This document shows, one piece after another, positions 1 through 5,109 of a DNA stretch of 5,782 nt. A program made the position numbers and the translations under genes. The notes below the pieces were generated by a model, which was not told where the DNA came from, did no database searches, and was given only the letters and a program-made list of their open reading frames with translations. Source of the stretch: CAYUHZ01 sp964444625 (GTDB lineage Bacteria > Patescibacteriota > Patescibacteriia > Patescibacteriales > GWC2-42-12); NCBI GenBank assembly GCA_964444625.1, contig CAYUHZ010000052.1, positions 1 through 5,782 of the forward strand. The letters are read 5' to 3'. Position 1 is the first letter of the stretch. The number at the start of each line of letters is the position of its first letter.

Positions 1-22
1 CTGCGACCCCCTTAAGTTGTGG

Positions 23-42
23 ACTGCGGCAGAGACCGCAGT
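23..42. repeat. short inverted repeat
   Basis: A 7-bp perfect inverted repeat (ACTGCGG / CCGCAGT) surrounds a 6-nt loop. No T-run follows on either strand, so it is not an intrinsic terminator. It lies at the left edge of the window, and what it belonged to cannot be seen. Confidence 0.4.
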
Positions 43-66
43 GTGAATTATTTATATAAAATTTAA

Positions 67-88
67 TTTTACTCCAGATTTTACTCCA
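67..88. repeat. 12-nt period tandem direct repeat
   Basis: The 10-mer TTTTACTCCA occurs at 67-76 and again at 79-88, giving two copies with a 12-nt period just upstream of the candidate tRNA promoter. The function is unknown. It could be a paired regulator-binding site or chance in A+T-rich DNA. Confidence 0.35.
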
Positions 89-94
89 TAAGTA

Positions 95-123
95 TTGACT
101 GTAGCATTATTCTATGATAATAT
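95..123 (+). promoter_or_regulatory. candidate sigma70-type promoter upstream of tRNA-Asp
   Basis: A -35-like TTGACT (95-100) and a -10-like TAATAT (118-123) are separated by 17 nt, facing the tRNA. The start would be near 130, leaving about 88 nt of 5' leader. A closer alternative is TTGTTC (167-172) with TATTAT (189-194), spaced 16 nt, which would start near 201. Neither has experimental support, and A+T-rich DNA gives many chance matches. Confidence 0.4.
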
Positions 124-217
124 CAAGTCAAAATGGCGCAAGCTATTTTATTTTTGCCAGAATAATTTGTTCCACAAAAAAGCAAAATTATTATGGCATA
201 TCTTAAAACGTTTAAGC

Positions 218-291
218 GGAGCGGTAGTTCAGTTGGTTAGAACGCCGCCCTGTCACGGCGGAGGTCGCGAGTTCGAGCCTCGTCCGCTCCG
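218..291 (+). tRNA. tRNA-Asp (anticodon GUC)
   Basis: A full cloverleaf can be folded. The acceptor stem is GGAGCGG (218-224) with CCGCTCC (284-290). The D stem is GTTC (227-230) with GAAC (240-243). The anticodon stem is CCGCC (245-249) with GGCGG (257-261), around the loop CTGTCAC whose anticodon GTC is at 252-254. The variable loop is AGGTC. The T stem is GCGAG (267-271) with CTCGT (279-283), around the loop TTCGAGC. The discriminator base is G291, as expected for tRNA-Asp. The 3' CCA is not encoded (CAC follows), so it would be added by CCA nucleotidyltransferase. It decodes GAC and GAU codons. Confidence 0.97.
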
Positions 292-294
292 CAC

Positions 295-321
295 TAAAAA
301 ATGAGCCCGTTATAGGCTCAC
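295..321 (-). terminator. rho-independent terminator facing the tRNA 3' end
   Basis: Read on the - strand, TGAGCC and GGCTCA form a 6-bp stem (extendable by one G-T pair) around a 7-nt loop and are followed by six T residues (295-301 on the + strand is the A-run). It would stop - strand transcription just before the antisense of tRNA-Asp. The nearest - strand gene, the SIMPL gene, already has a stronger terminator at 551-582, so this may be a back-up. Confidence 0.5.
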
Positions 322-425
322 TGTATATGAATGGCGTTGACTCAACAGTGACAAAATCTATTCAAAGGCTCTAATTATGTACTTATTTTGGCTATCTATA
401 ACAAAATGACGTCCTCCCCACACTC

Positions 426-454
426 AAAAGCCGCCCTAACGGGACGGCTTTTTT
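426..454 (+). terminator. rho-independent terminator, + strand
   Basis: AAAAGCCG pairs with CGGCTTTT. Inside it a CCC/GGG extension with one bulged A closes a TAAC loop, and the structure is followed by a run of T (449-454). It lies about 135 nt beyond the tRNA and is the most likely 3' end for a tRNA-Asp primary transcript. Confidence 0.7.
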
Positions 455-485
455 CATGCGGGATTTCCTCTGCTCCACTACTCAT

Positions 486-535
486 CCCCGCCCTCCTGCG
501 GCGGCTCCTGGACCCGCCGCCTTAGTCGGGCGGGG
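486..535. repeat. G+C-rich compound inverted repeat (REP-like)
   Basis: The outer arms CCCCGCCC (486-493) and GGGCGGGG (528-535) are perfectly complementary. Nested inside is a second perfect stem, GGCGGC (500-505) with GCCGCC (516-521), with CT/AG pairing just outside a 2-nt mismatch. The loop is about 10 nt. The base composition is far richer in G+C than the surroundings. The near-identical 12-mers GCGGGATTTCCT (458-469) and GCGGGGTTTCCT (530-541) lie to its left and across its right end. This looks like a dispersed palindromic element rather than a terminator, since only three T follow. Other copies in the genome cannot be checked here. Confidence 0.5.
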
Positions 536-550
536 TTTCCTGTTAAGGTA

Positions 551-582
551 TAAAAAGACAGAGCGCTGGCTCTGTCTTTTTA
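551..582 (-). terminator. strong bidirectional terminator after the SIMPL gene
   Basis: A perfect 14-bp stem (551-564 with 569-582) closes a 4-nt GCTG loop. The stem ends in A5 on one side and T5 on the other, so it can act in both directions. It begins 15 nt past the stop codon of the - strand SIMPL gene and is its obvious transcription end. It could also stop + strand transcripts coming from the tRNA side. Confidence 0.88.
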
Positions 583-597
583 TGTTTTGCGCAAAAA

Positions 598-1326
598 TTA
601 ATCAATTACAAAAACTGCTTTTACCGTAACCATAATCTCTTTTTCTATGCTTGAAGTGTCATAAGCCCCATAATCGCTAACTTCAACTGAATTGACCGGC
701 AAGACCTGAACCACGCCCATGCTAGCTGAACGAATGCTGCCGGTAGAACGACCGGTTGATTCAGCAATTTTGTCCGCTCGGATTTTTGCGTCCTTAACCG
801 CTTCGGAAAGCAGGTTGATTCTCGCCTCAGCCAACCGAGAATAATAATATTCAACCGACAAAGTAGAAAATACTACGCCTTGATCAATTAAGCTCTGGAC
901 GTTTTTTGCCAAGCTGGTCAGTTTTTCCACTTCACCTGATTTAACCTCCAGATTCTGCCTCAAGACATACTCTTTTGGGGCGCCTGGATTATACTGAAAA
1001 TAATTCTCCATCATTACGGGCGAAATGGTAAAATCGCTCTCCCCTATTTTATTGTCTTTTAAAAACTTTATCACTTTTTCTTGGTCTGATTTCATTCTTT
1101 GATGCCCGACTTTTAAGCTTTCCGCCGGAACGGTTTGGGAAAAATTACCGGTCCACTTCACGACATCGGAAGTTATTTTGGACTTGGCTGAGCCGGTGAC
1201 AGACAGCGCGTTGTCAACGGCTTTGATGTTGTAAAAAACCGCTGAAAAAATTATTACACCGACGATCAGGCTTAAACCCAAAATACTGCTGGGAAAAATA
1301 TATTTTTGTAAGTTTTGTTGGTCCAT
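598..1326 (-). CDS. SIMPL domain-containing (DUF541) membrane-anchored protein
   Basis: The 242-aa product has one hydrophobic segment at about residues 14-32, preceded by a short polar N-terminus. This suggests an inner-membrane anchor or uncleaved signal with the rest outside the cytoplasm. The remainder (about 39-240) matches the SIMPL/DUF541 pattern. It opens with a beta-strand containing SVTGSAK (42-48), has alternating strands and helices, then a long helix of the type A..DAK.RAD.IA...G (176-192), and ends with a strand rich in valine (IMVTVKAVF). Family members are periplasmic or surface proteins linked in some bacteria to oxidative stress or signalling; the biochemical role is not settled. 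The length is normal for the family. The ATG start is followed directly by the anchor region and has no Shine-Dalgarno. A TTGACA lies at 1349-1354 on the - strand, but no good -10 follows it. The gene stands alone, with terminators on both sides. Confidence 0.85.
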   Translation of the reverse strand: MDQQNLQKYIFPSSILGLSLIVGVIIFSAVFYNIKAVDNALSVTGSAKSKITSDVVKWTGNFSQTVPAESLKVGHQRMKSDQEKVIKFLKDNKIGESDFTISPVMMENYFQYNPGAPKEYVLRQNLEVKSGEVEKLTSLAKNVQSLIDQGVVFSTLSVEYYYSRLAEARINLLSEAVKDAKIRADKIAESTGRSTGSIRSASMGVVQVLPVNSVEVSDYGAYDTSSIEKEIMVTVKAVFVID

Positions 1327-1360
1327 AGATTTGTTTTTTTAAAAAATATGTCAATGGTTT

Positions 1361-1393
1361 TTTTAAAAAATCCCCGCTTTGGGCGAGGATTTT
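1361..1393 (-). terminator. terminator after the Ig-like protein gene
   Basis: On the - strand an 11-bp stem (1383-1393 with 1367-1377, one G-T pair) has a CCAAA loop and is followed by T residues (A-run 1365-1370 on the + strand). It lies about 60 nt past the stop of the Ig-like protein gene and upstream of the SIMPL gene start, so the two genes are probably separate transcription units. Confidence 0.75.
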
Positions 1394-1410
1394 AAAGAAG
1401 GGGCCTTACC

Positions 1411-1431
1411 TGGGCGCTCGCCCAATTTTTT
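1411..1431 (+). terminator. terminator-like hairpin on the + strand
   Basis: TGGGCG (1411-1416) pairs with CGCCCA (1419-1424), giving a short G+C-rich hairpin followed by A and six T (1426-1431) on the + strand. An alternative longer pairing is TTGGGCGAG (1379-1387) with CTCGCCCAA (1417-1425). No + strand gene is present to be terminated, so it may limit antisense transcription into the Ig-like gene, or may be accidental. Confidence 0.4.
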
Positions 1432-1450
1432 CAACTTAATAAATAGTTTG

Positions 1451-2713
1451 CTATTTTTTGCCTGCCTGATCATTGTTTGGCTGTTTGGCTTGTTTTTCTT
1501 TAATCAACTCGCGATTGACCCAAAATATCCAACCAATTACTCCGACCAAGAATACGATGAAAATTATTAAATTTATCTTGGATTTCGCTTTGGGTTTCGC
1601 TGTTTCTGAGGAAGACTCGCTTGCCTCGCCTGAAGTCTGTTTTTCAACTGTCAACCGATCTGTTTCGATTGGCGGGGCGGTCTTATCGTCCTCTGCTTCC
1701 TGTTTGGCGACCGGATCGGTTTTAACAGCTTGATCGGATGTTGGAGCCTGCTCGGCAACCGCGCTCAAATCAATGTGCTTGAAATTTGACCAAGCGCTTT
1801 CCTTGCCTCTTGAATCCGTAGCTGTAGCATATACCAAGTGCTTGCCGGCTGTCAAGGCTTTGGGCGGCAAGAAAGCGAAATTGGCAGTGCCCGATTGATG
1901 GTTTTTTACTTGAAATTGGCCAGTCAGCTCTTGGTCGATATAAATCTTGATCAACGAATCATTCTTCGCCAAGCCGACTATAAACGGCTTGTCTTTGGTG
2001 GTTTTGTTATTTACTACCGGCTCAAACAAAGTCGGCGCTGGCATTGGAGCCTCAACCAAAAAATTCAAAACCTCCGAGGCCGGGCTTTTTCTGCCTGATA
2101 AATCTTCGGCAATCACATACGCCTGGTGCCAACCAATCGTTAGGTTTAAAAAGGGTTTATAAGCAAAATTAGCAGTGCCTGATTCGTGCTGCAAAATCTC
2201 TGTTTTGCCGTTATATTGCCCGTCAATGAAAACCTTGATGTAGCTGTTGCTTAAAGTTAATCCCTTAATCAGCGGCTTAACCTTGCCAATAGCCTGCTTC
2301 TCGTTAGGCTCAATCAGAGTTGGCGCGGGTAGGGGCAAAATTTTGAAACTCGCCTCAACAGATGGCGCCGACATAACCAGAGAAATTTTATCTCTGGCAA
2401 TTGCCATCACGCTGTACGTGCCCTCCGATAAATAATTCGGATAACTGAAATTGTAATCGTCGGTTATTCCCTCGCTGGCATTAGTGTTCGCTAAACCGAT
2501 ATAGTTGCCGTTTAGATAAATCAAAACTTCAGTTCCCGCAGGAGTTACTCCCAAAATCATCAGTTTGCCCGGATTGGCTGGTTCGCTTACGCCAGCCTTG
2601 AGAATCGTTGGCGCGGCAATGTCTTGGTTCTGCGCCCTTGATTCTTCCAGGCTTGGCAACAGCGCAAAAAAACCAATAATCATGAACAGCAAAATTTTTT
2701 TGAGCATAGTCAT
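1451..2713 (-). CDS. secreted Ig-like repeat protein with C-terminal membrane anchor
   Basis: The 420-aa product starts with a signal peptide (basic LKK, hydrophobic core about 7-20, possible cleavage after SRA near residue 27). Three related modules of about 90 residues follow at about 34-124, 129-219 and 225-315. Modules 2 and 3 are clearly alike: both open with PAPTL.EP, carry I(K).(F/Y)ID in the middle, then the shared SGTANFA (178-184 and 274-280) and a D.(S)GR(K)-type turn. Module 1 is more diverged. This is the beta-sandwich pattern of bacterial Ig-like domains. Next come a charged, Ser/Thr/Glu/Lys-rich linker (about 316-378), one membrane helix (about 379-398) and a basic tail. I infer type I topology, with the modules outside the cell. 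The likely role is a surface or adhesive protein; the ligand is unknown. The first ATG is chosen because GGAGGAG sits 8 nt upstream of it; a second ATG two codons on is possible. Confidence 0.82.
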   Translation of the reverse strand: MTMLKKILLFMIIGFFALLPSLEESRAQNQDIAAPTILKAGVSEPANPGKLMILGVTPAGTEVLIYLNGNYIGLANTNASEGITDDYNFSYPNYLSEGTYSVMAIARDKISLVMSAPSVEASFKILPLPAPTLIEPNEKQAIGKVKPLIKGLTLSNSYIKVFIDGQYNGKTEILQHESGTANFAYKPFLNLTIGWHQAYVIAEDLSGRKSPASEVLNFLVEAPMPAPTLFEPVVNNKTTKDKPFIVGLAKNDSLIKIYIDQELTGQFQVKNHQSGTANFAFLPPKALTAGKHLVYATATDSRGKESAWSNFKHIDLSAVAEQAPTSDQAVKTDPVAKQEAEDDKTAPPIETDRLTVEKQTSGEASESSSETAKPKAKSKINLIIFIVFLVGVIGWIFWVNRELIKEKQAKQPNNDQAGKK

Positions 2714-2721
2714 TCTGTCCG

Positions 2722-2728
2722 CTCCTCC
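2722..2728 (-). promoter_or_regulatory. Shine-Dalgarno site of the Ig-like protein gene
   Basis: GGAGGAG on the - strand ends 8 nt before the ATG at 2713. It is the only strong ribosome-binding site in the window, and it fixes the start at the first ATG instead of the one two codons downstream. Confidence 0.75.
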
Positions 2729-2755
2729 GTTAGCGGCATCAAATTATTTATTTTG

Positions 2756-2798
2756 AAAAAAGGCGACAATGATTTAGCTTGCTAAATGCGTCTCGCCT
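2756..2798 (-). terminator. rho-independent terminator upstream of the Ig-like gene
   Basis: On the - strand AGGCGA (2793-2798) pairs with TCGCCT (2761-2766). Inside, after a symmetric 5-nt internal loop, ATTTAGC pairs with GCTAAAT (2772-2778 / 2781-2787) around a 2-nt turn; in RNA the loop must open to at least 4 nt. Five more T (2756-2760) follow the stem. The YraN gene already ends at its own terminator (3001-3024), so this one must close either a separate transcript started between about 2990 and 2830, or be an attenuator in the Ig-like gene leader. Confidence 0.7.
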
Positions 2799-2835
2799 CT
2801 CCTTAATTAGCTATAAAAAATGCATTAGAGCCAAA

Positions 2836-2976
2836 GGGCGAAGTTCAGGCACGCCCAATCCAGCCCTCTGACCCTAACGCTATGCTAAGTTCACTTGAAT
2901 TGTCTGATAAAGACTTAATCACCTTAAAACAACCATAGCTGTTAGTCAAGTGTACACAATCGGCATAAGCTGTGCG
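2836..2976 (-). ncRNA. candidate structured RNA, unidentified
   Basis: Complementary segments are nested over about 100 nt. CGCTATGC (2878-2885) pairs with GCATA (2963-2967) and, after a 6-nt bulge, GCG (2974-2976). Inside that, CACTTGA (2892-2898) pairs with TCAAGTG (2946-2952), and a GTCT/AGAC hairpin (2902-2914) sits near the tip. A separate GGGCG/CGCCC hairpin occupies about 2836-2856. The stretch is richer in G+C than the flanks, has no protein gene, and is followed on the - strand by a terminator. I cannot match it to tmRNA, SRP RNA, RNase P RNA or a tRNA: their hallmark sequences are absent. No convincing promoter is visible, and chance folding is possible. Confidence 0.25.
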
Positions 2977-3000
2977 TAATATAGTTTTTTTAGTGGACAA

Positions 3001-3024
3001 AAAAACGGCTAAAAAGCCGTTTTT
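3001..3024 (-). terminator. terminator of the rnhB-to-yraN gene run
   Basis: A perfect 10-bp stem, AAAAACGGCT with AGCCGTTTTT, closes a 4-nt AAAA loop (3011-3014 on the + strand). It is flanked by A/T runs, so it is bidirectional. It begins 22 nt past the YraN stop codon and ends the four-gene - strand run. Confidence 0.88.
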
Positions 3025-3046
3025 AATATAAAATTTAAAAAAAATA

Positions 3047-3406
3047 TCAGATAATATTTTTAAAGTGTTTAATATTAGCCATTTTTTTATTAAGTTCAAA
3101 GTCTATTGTTATCGCATCAAATCTTATTTCCTGTGTATAATTATTATTTAAAGATAAATATCTTTCAGCTGCTTTTTTAATTTTTTTTAACTTGGATGAA
3201 GAAAGATTATCTTCGGCCAAACCAACGATCGATGTGCGTTTACTTTTCACTTCAATGAAAACAATCTTACCTTCTTTCCGTGCGACAATGTCAATCTCAT
3301 AATAACCGCGACGCCAATTTTGCCTGACAATTTCATATCCTTGCCCAAGCAAATAATCAGCCGCCAAGCGCTCTCCGTAATTGCCGATTTTTTTTCGATA
3401 ATCCAT
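3047..3406 (-). CDS. yraN: YraN family (UPF0102) nuclease-like protein
   Basis: The 119-aa product covers the whole UPF0102 fold, which belongs to the restriction-endonuclease-like (PD-(D/E)XK) superfamily. Visible family landmarks, in order: GNYGE..AA.YL (8-19), a QNWR segment (29-32), EID at 37-39, IEVK at 51-54 and RFD at 95-97. E37, D39, E52 and K54 are the residues expected to form the metal-binding site. The usual GEID is YEID here, a mild change. The length is normal. The cellular role of the family is poorly defined; DNA processing or repair is usually assumed. The ATG start gives the conserved N-terminus and has no Shine-Dalgarno. The gene lies 58 nt after the small membrane protein gene. 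A TTGACA at 3450-3455 in that gap could be a -35, but its -10 is poor. The stop is TGA. Confidence 0.9.
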   Translation of the reverse strand: MDYRKKIGNYGERLAADYLLGQGYEIVRQNWRRGYYEIDIVARKEGKIVFIEVKSKRTSIVGLAEDNLSSSKLKKIKKAAERYLSLNNNYTQEIRFDAITIDFELNKKMANIKHFKNII

Positions 3407-3464
3407 AAAAAAGAGTCGCTAATACCCCTGATTTTACTTATTTAATCTATGTCAACAGTTTATA

Positions 3465-3854
3465 CTAAGGCAAATATTTTTTAAATTCTTTTTCCTTGGC
3501 TATCTCTATTTTTTTCTTTGGGATAAGATATAAAATTCTGCCTAAGAAAAAAAACCAAGCTAAGATTACCAACAACCAAATCAAGAGCCAAAATCTGGCA
3601 GAAAGCAGGGGGATCATTTCGTAAGTAAAAAACCCGATGATCGCGCCGATAATCGCATTGGCCACGCTGAAGCTGTAGGCTCCTTGCCAAAACTTATGAT
3701 ATAAATTTTTGCCGTTATTTTTTTTAACCACTCTAAAAATAATAGCCAACAACATAAAAACCAAAATAACTCCGAATAAAATCGACAAATAAGGCTGTAC
3801 CAGCAGACCCGGTCTAGTATTAAACCAAAAGCTTAAAGAAAATAAATCAACCAT
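3465..3854 (-). CDS. small three-helix membrane protein, unknown function
   Basis: The 129-aa product is strongly hydrophobic, with likely membrane helices at about residues 20-42, 60-78 and 86-111. The loop between helices 1 and 2 is basic (RVVKKNNGKN), and the C-terminal tail is highly charged (KKKIEIAKEKEFKK). By the positive-inside rule, both the first loop and the tail would be cytoplasmic, which fits three helices only if one is tilted or partial; the topology is uncertain. No known family motif is recognised. The start lies 6 nt after the methyltransferase stop and has no Shine-Dalgarno, so co-transcription, possibly with coupled translation, is likely. Amphipathic, weakly conserved proteins of this kind are common hypothetical genes in Patescibacteria. 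I assign no function. Confidence 0.75.
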   Translation of the reverse strand: MVDLFSLSFWFNTRPGLLVQPYLSILFGVILVFMLLAIIFRVVKKNNGKNLYHKFWQGAYSFSVANAIIGAIIGFFTYEMIPLLSARFWLLIWLLVILAWFFFLGRILYLIPKKKIEIAKEKEFKKYLP

Positions 3855-3860
3855 AAAATT

Positions 3861-4415
3861 TTATAATTTAACAAATATTAGTCCGTAATGATATGGACCT
3901 GCTTCAAACTCTGTTTCAAGCTGTAATTCAAGCTTTCCCGCCACTCTCATTAATGAATCTTTACTAACCCGCAGTTCAGCCGGAGGACCGAGTGGCACGG
4001 CTACGCTTAACCACTCTGCCACCACCAACCTCCCTCCACGCTTAATCATTCTGATGCATTCGCGCAACATCTCGATTCTTTTTTTCGAATGGAATAGCGT
4101 GTTAATCACCAAGCCAATATCCAGACTTCCGCTTTCAACCTTGGTAGCATTAAAAATTTCCAGATCGCTCCAAATCGTTTCTATGTTTTCAAAATTTTCT
4201 CTTCTTGCGCGGCGGCTAACAGCCTCTAGATTGGTTTTTAAAATATCAATCGCGTACACCTTGCCGTTTTTGCCAACCACTGAAGCTGATGGAAAAACAA
4301 AATGCCCCGAGGCTCCGCAGCCAAAATCAGCTATCTTCATTTTATCACCGGCATGAGCCTTGTCCAAAATAAAATAAGCGTCAAGCAATGAATTTCCTCC
4401 AATGTTTTTTTTCAT
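3861..4415 (-). CDS. class I SAM-dependent methyltransferase
   Basis: The 184-aa product has a Rossmann-fold methyltransferase layout. Motif I is IADFGCGASG (28-37), the glycine-rich SAM loop. The second strand ends in the acidic residue D57 (VYAIDI) that would bind the ribose. SD at 83-84 would flank the adenine. LDIGLVINTLFHS (98-110) is motif IV, and GGRLVVAEW (127-135) is the post-IV strand. The overall form resembles the UbiE/Methyltransf_11-31 group. The substrate cannot be told: the short C-terminal part (PLGPPAELRV onward) lacks features that would decide between lipid-quinone, small-molecule or RNA substrates. The gene follows rnhB by 62 nt and precedes the small membrane protein by 6 nt, so it may act at the membrane, which is inference. 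No Shine-Dalgarno is present. Confidence 0.85.
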   Translation of the reverse strand: MKKNIGGNSLLDAYFILDKAHAGDKMKIADFGCGASGHFVFPSASVVGKNGKVYAIDILKTNLEAVSRRARRENFENIETIWSDLEIFNATKVESGSLDIGLVINTLFHSKKRIEMLRECIRMIKRGGRLVVAEWLSVAVPLGPPAELRVSKDSLMRVAGKLELQLETEFEAGPYHYGLIFVKL

Positions 4416-4442
4416 ATATATTTTTTGTCACATTTACTTAAT

Positions 4443-4471
4443 ATTATAAATTATTTATTTAAAACAAACAA
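4443..4471 (-). promoter_or_regulatory. candidate promoter of the methyltransferase gene
   Basis: A perfect TATAAT (4443-4448, - strand) lies 17 nt downstream of TTGTTT (4466-4471). Transcription would start near 4436, about 20 nt before the ATG. The -35 lies just past the rnhB stop codon. It would let the downstream three genes be expressed apart from rnhB. Confidence 0.5.
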
Positions 4472-4477
4472 GAAGTT

Positions 4478-5098
4478 TTAACGATTTTTTGCCAGCGGCT
4501 CAAAACTGAGACGATGGATCGGCGATGGTCCATAGTTCTCGAGCGCCTGCAAATGGAAAGCGGCGCCATAACCCTTGTGACGAGCAAAACCGTATTGCGG
4601 GTACAAAAGGTCGTACTCTGCCATTAATCTGTCCCTTGTTACTTTAGCAACTATGGATGCGGCGGAAATTGAAGCCAGCCGTTGGTCGCCCTTAATGAAA
4701 GCTTCCTGTTTTGTGGAAAAATTTGGAATTTTAAATTTTCCATCAATCAGCGCGATATCAATTCTTGATTTAACGTTCCCCAAGGCTTTCTTCATGGCAA
4801 GAAAAGTTGCTTGTAAAATATTTATCCTATCTATTACAACGTTATCAACTATTCCTACGCCTATTGTTTTTATTTCATCAAAAATCAATGAATAAAGCTC
4901 TTCCCTCTTTGTAGCGCTTAATTGCTTTGAATCTCTTACTTTATGCCATAACGGATGGTTTAAGTTGTTTTTTTGGCTAATAATAATACAAGCAGCCACA
5001 ACTGGCCCCGCCAACGGACCCCTGCCAGCTTCATCAACAGCGGCAATATTCTGAAAACCCTGCTCTAATAGTTTCTTTTCAATTATTAAATCAGGCAT
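4478..5098 (-). CDS. rnhB: ribonuclease HII
   Basis: The 206-aa enzyme cleaves RNA in RNA-DNA hybrids and starts removal of single ribonucleotides from DNA. All family signatures are present: AVDEAGRGPLAGPVVAA (20-36) with catalytic D22 and E23, DSKQLS (56-61), LIDG with D119, KGD with D138 (the fourth metal ligand), SISAASIVAKVTRD (143-156), the YGFARHKGYG segment and GPSPIHRLSF near the C-terminus. The length is normal. An upstream TTG would add 15 residues, but that extension would be encoded by the promoter palindrome and -10 box, so I use the ATG at 5098, which starts MPDL. There is no Shine-Dalgarno, and a TATAAT box 4 nt before the ATG suggests a leaderless mRNA. It is the first gene of the four-gene - strand run. 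Confidence 0.96.
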   Translation of the reverse strand: MPDLIIEKKLLEQGFQNIAAVDEAGRGPLAGPVVAACIIISQKNNLNHPLWHKVRDSKQLSATKREELYSLIFDEIKTIGVGIVDNVVIDRINILQATFLAMKKALGNVKSRIDIALIDGKFKIPNFSTKQEAFIKGDQRLASISAASIVAKVTRDRLMAEYDLLYPQYGFARHKGYGAAFHLQALENYGPSPIHRLSFEPLAKNR

Positions 5099-5102
5099 GT
5101 AA

Positions 5103-5108
5103 ATTATA
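5103..5108 (-). promoter_or_regulatory. -10 box of rnhB, probable leaderless promoter
   Basis: TATAAT on the - strand ends 4 nt upstream of the rnhB ATG (5098). The usual 6-8 nt from box to start point puts transcription initiation at or next to the A of ATG. No good -35 is seen at the right distance; that position is occupied by the palindrome at 5110-5135. Confidence 0.55.
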
Positions 5109-5109
5109 C

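Larger units (their letters stand above)
292..597. other. non-coding stretch between tRNA-Asp and the SIMPL gene
   Basis: No credible coding sequence is visible in these 306 bases. They hold three terminator-like hairpins (295-321, 426-454, 551-582) and a G+C-rich compound inverted repeat (486-535). A 7-bp inverted repeat, TCACTGT (318-324) with ACAGTGA (345-351), lies just past the first terminator. Confidence 0.6.
2714..3046. other. intergenic region with terminators and possible structured RNA
   Basis: These 333 bases between the Ig-like gene and the YraN gene contain no credible protein gene. A possible 84-codon reading on the - strand starts inside the YraN gene and reads through a terminator hairpin, so it is rejected. 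From left to right the region holds a short leader, a - strand terminator (2756-2798), a stretch able to form long-range stems (2836-2976) and the YraN terminator (3001-3024). Confidence 0.6.

Noticed and set aside
218..291. tRNA-Asp as the attachment site of an integrated element
   Set aside because: I found no second copy of the tRNA 3' end in the window, and the recombinase piece is about 5 kb away, of the serine type, and at the opposite edge.
95..304. 69-codon + strand reading frame covering tRNA-Asp
   Set aside because: Its C-terminal part (VVQLVRTPPCHGGG...) is a translation of the tRNA itself, a well-known artefact. The cloverleaf is complete, so this is not a protein gene.
1379..2756. 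Several + strand frames inside the Ig-like gene and its terminator region
   Set aside because: All lie opposite a - strand gene with signal peptide, repeats and membrane anchor, and show no domain features or start signals of their own.
2821..2880. Possible tRNA or tmRNA 3' end on the - strand
   Set aside because: The GGCTGGATTGGGCG stretch recalls the reverse of a tRNA T-arm, but the invariant TTCGA-type loop and a matching acceptor stem are absent on both strands.
2845..3099. 84-codon - strand frame overlapping the 3' end of the YraN gene
   Set aside because: It starts inside yraN in another frame and reads straight through a perfect terminator hairpin. The region after the hairpin is better read as non-coding.
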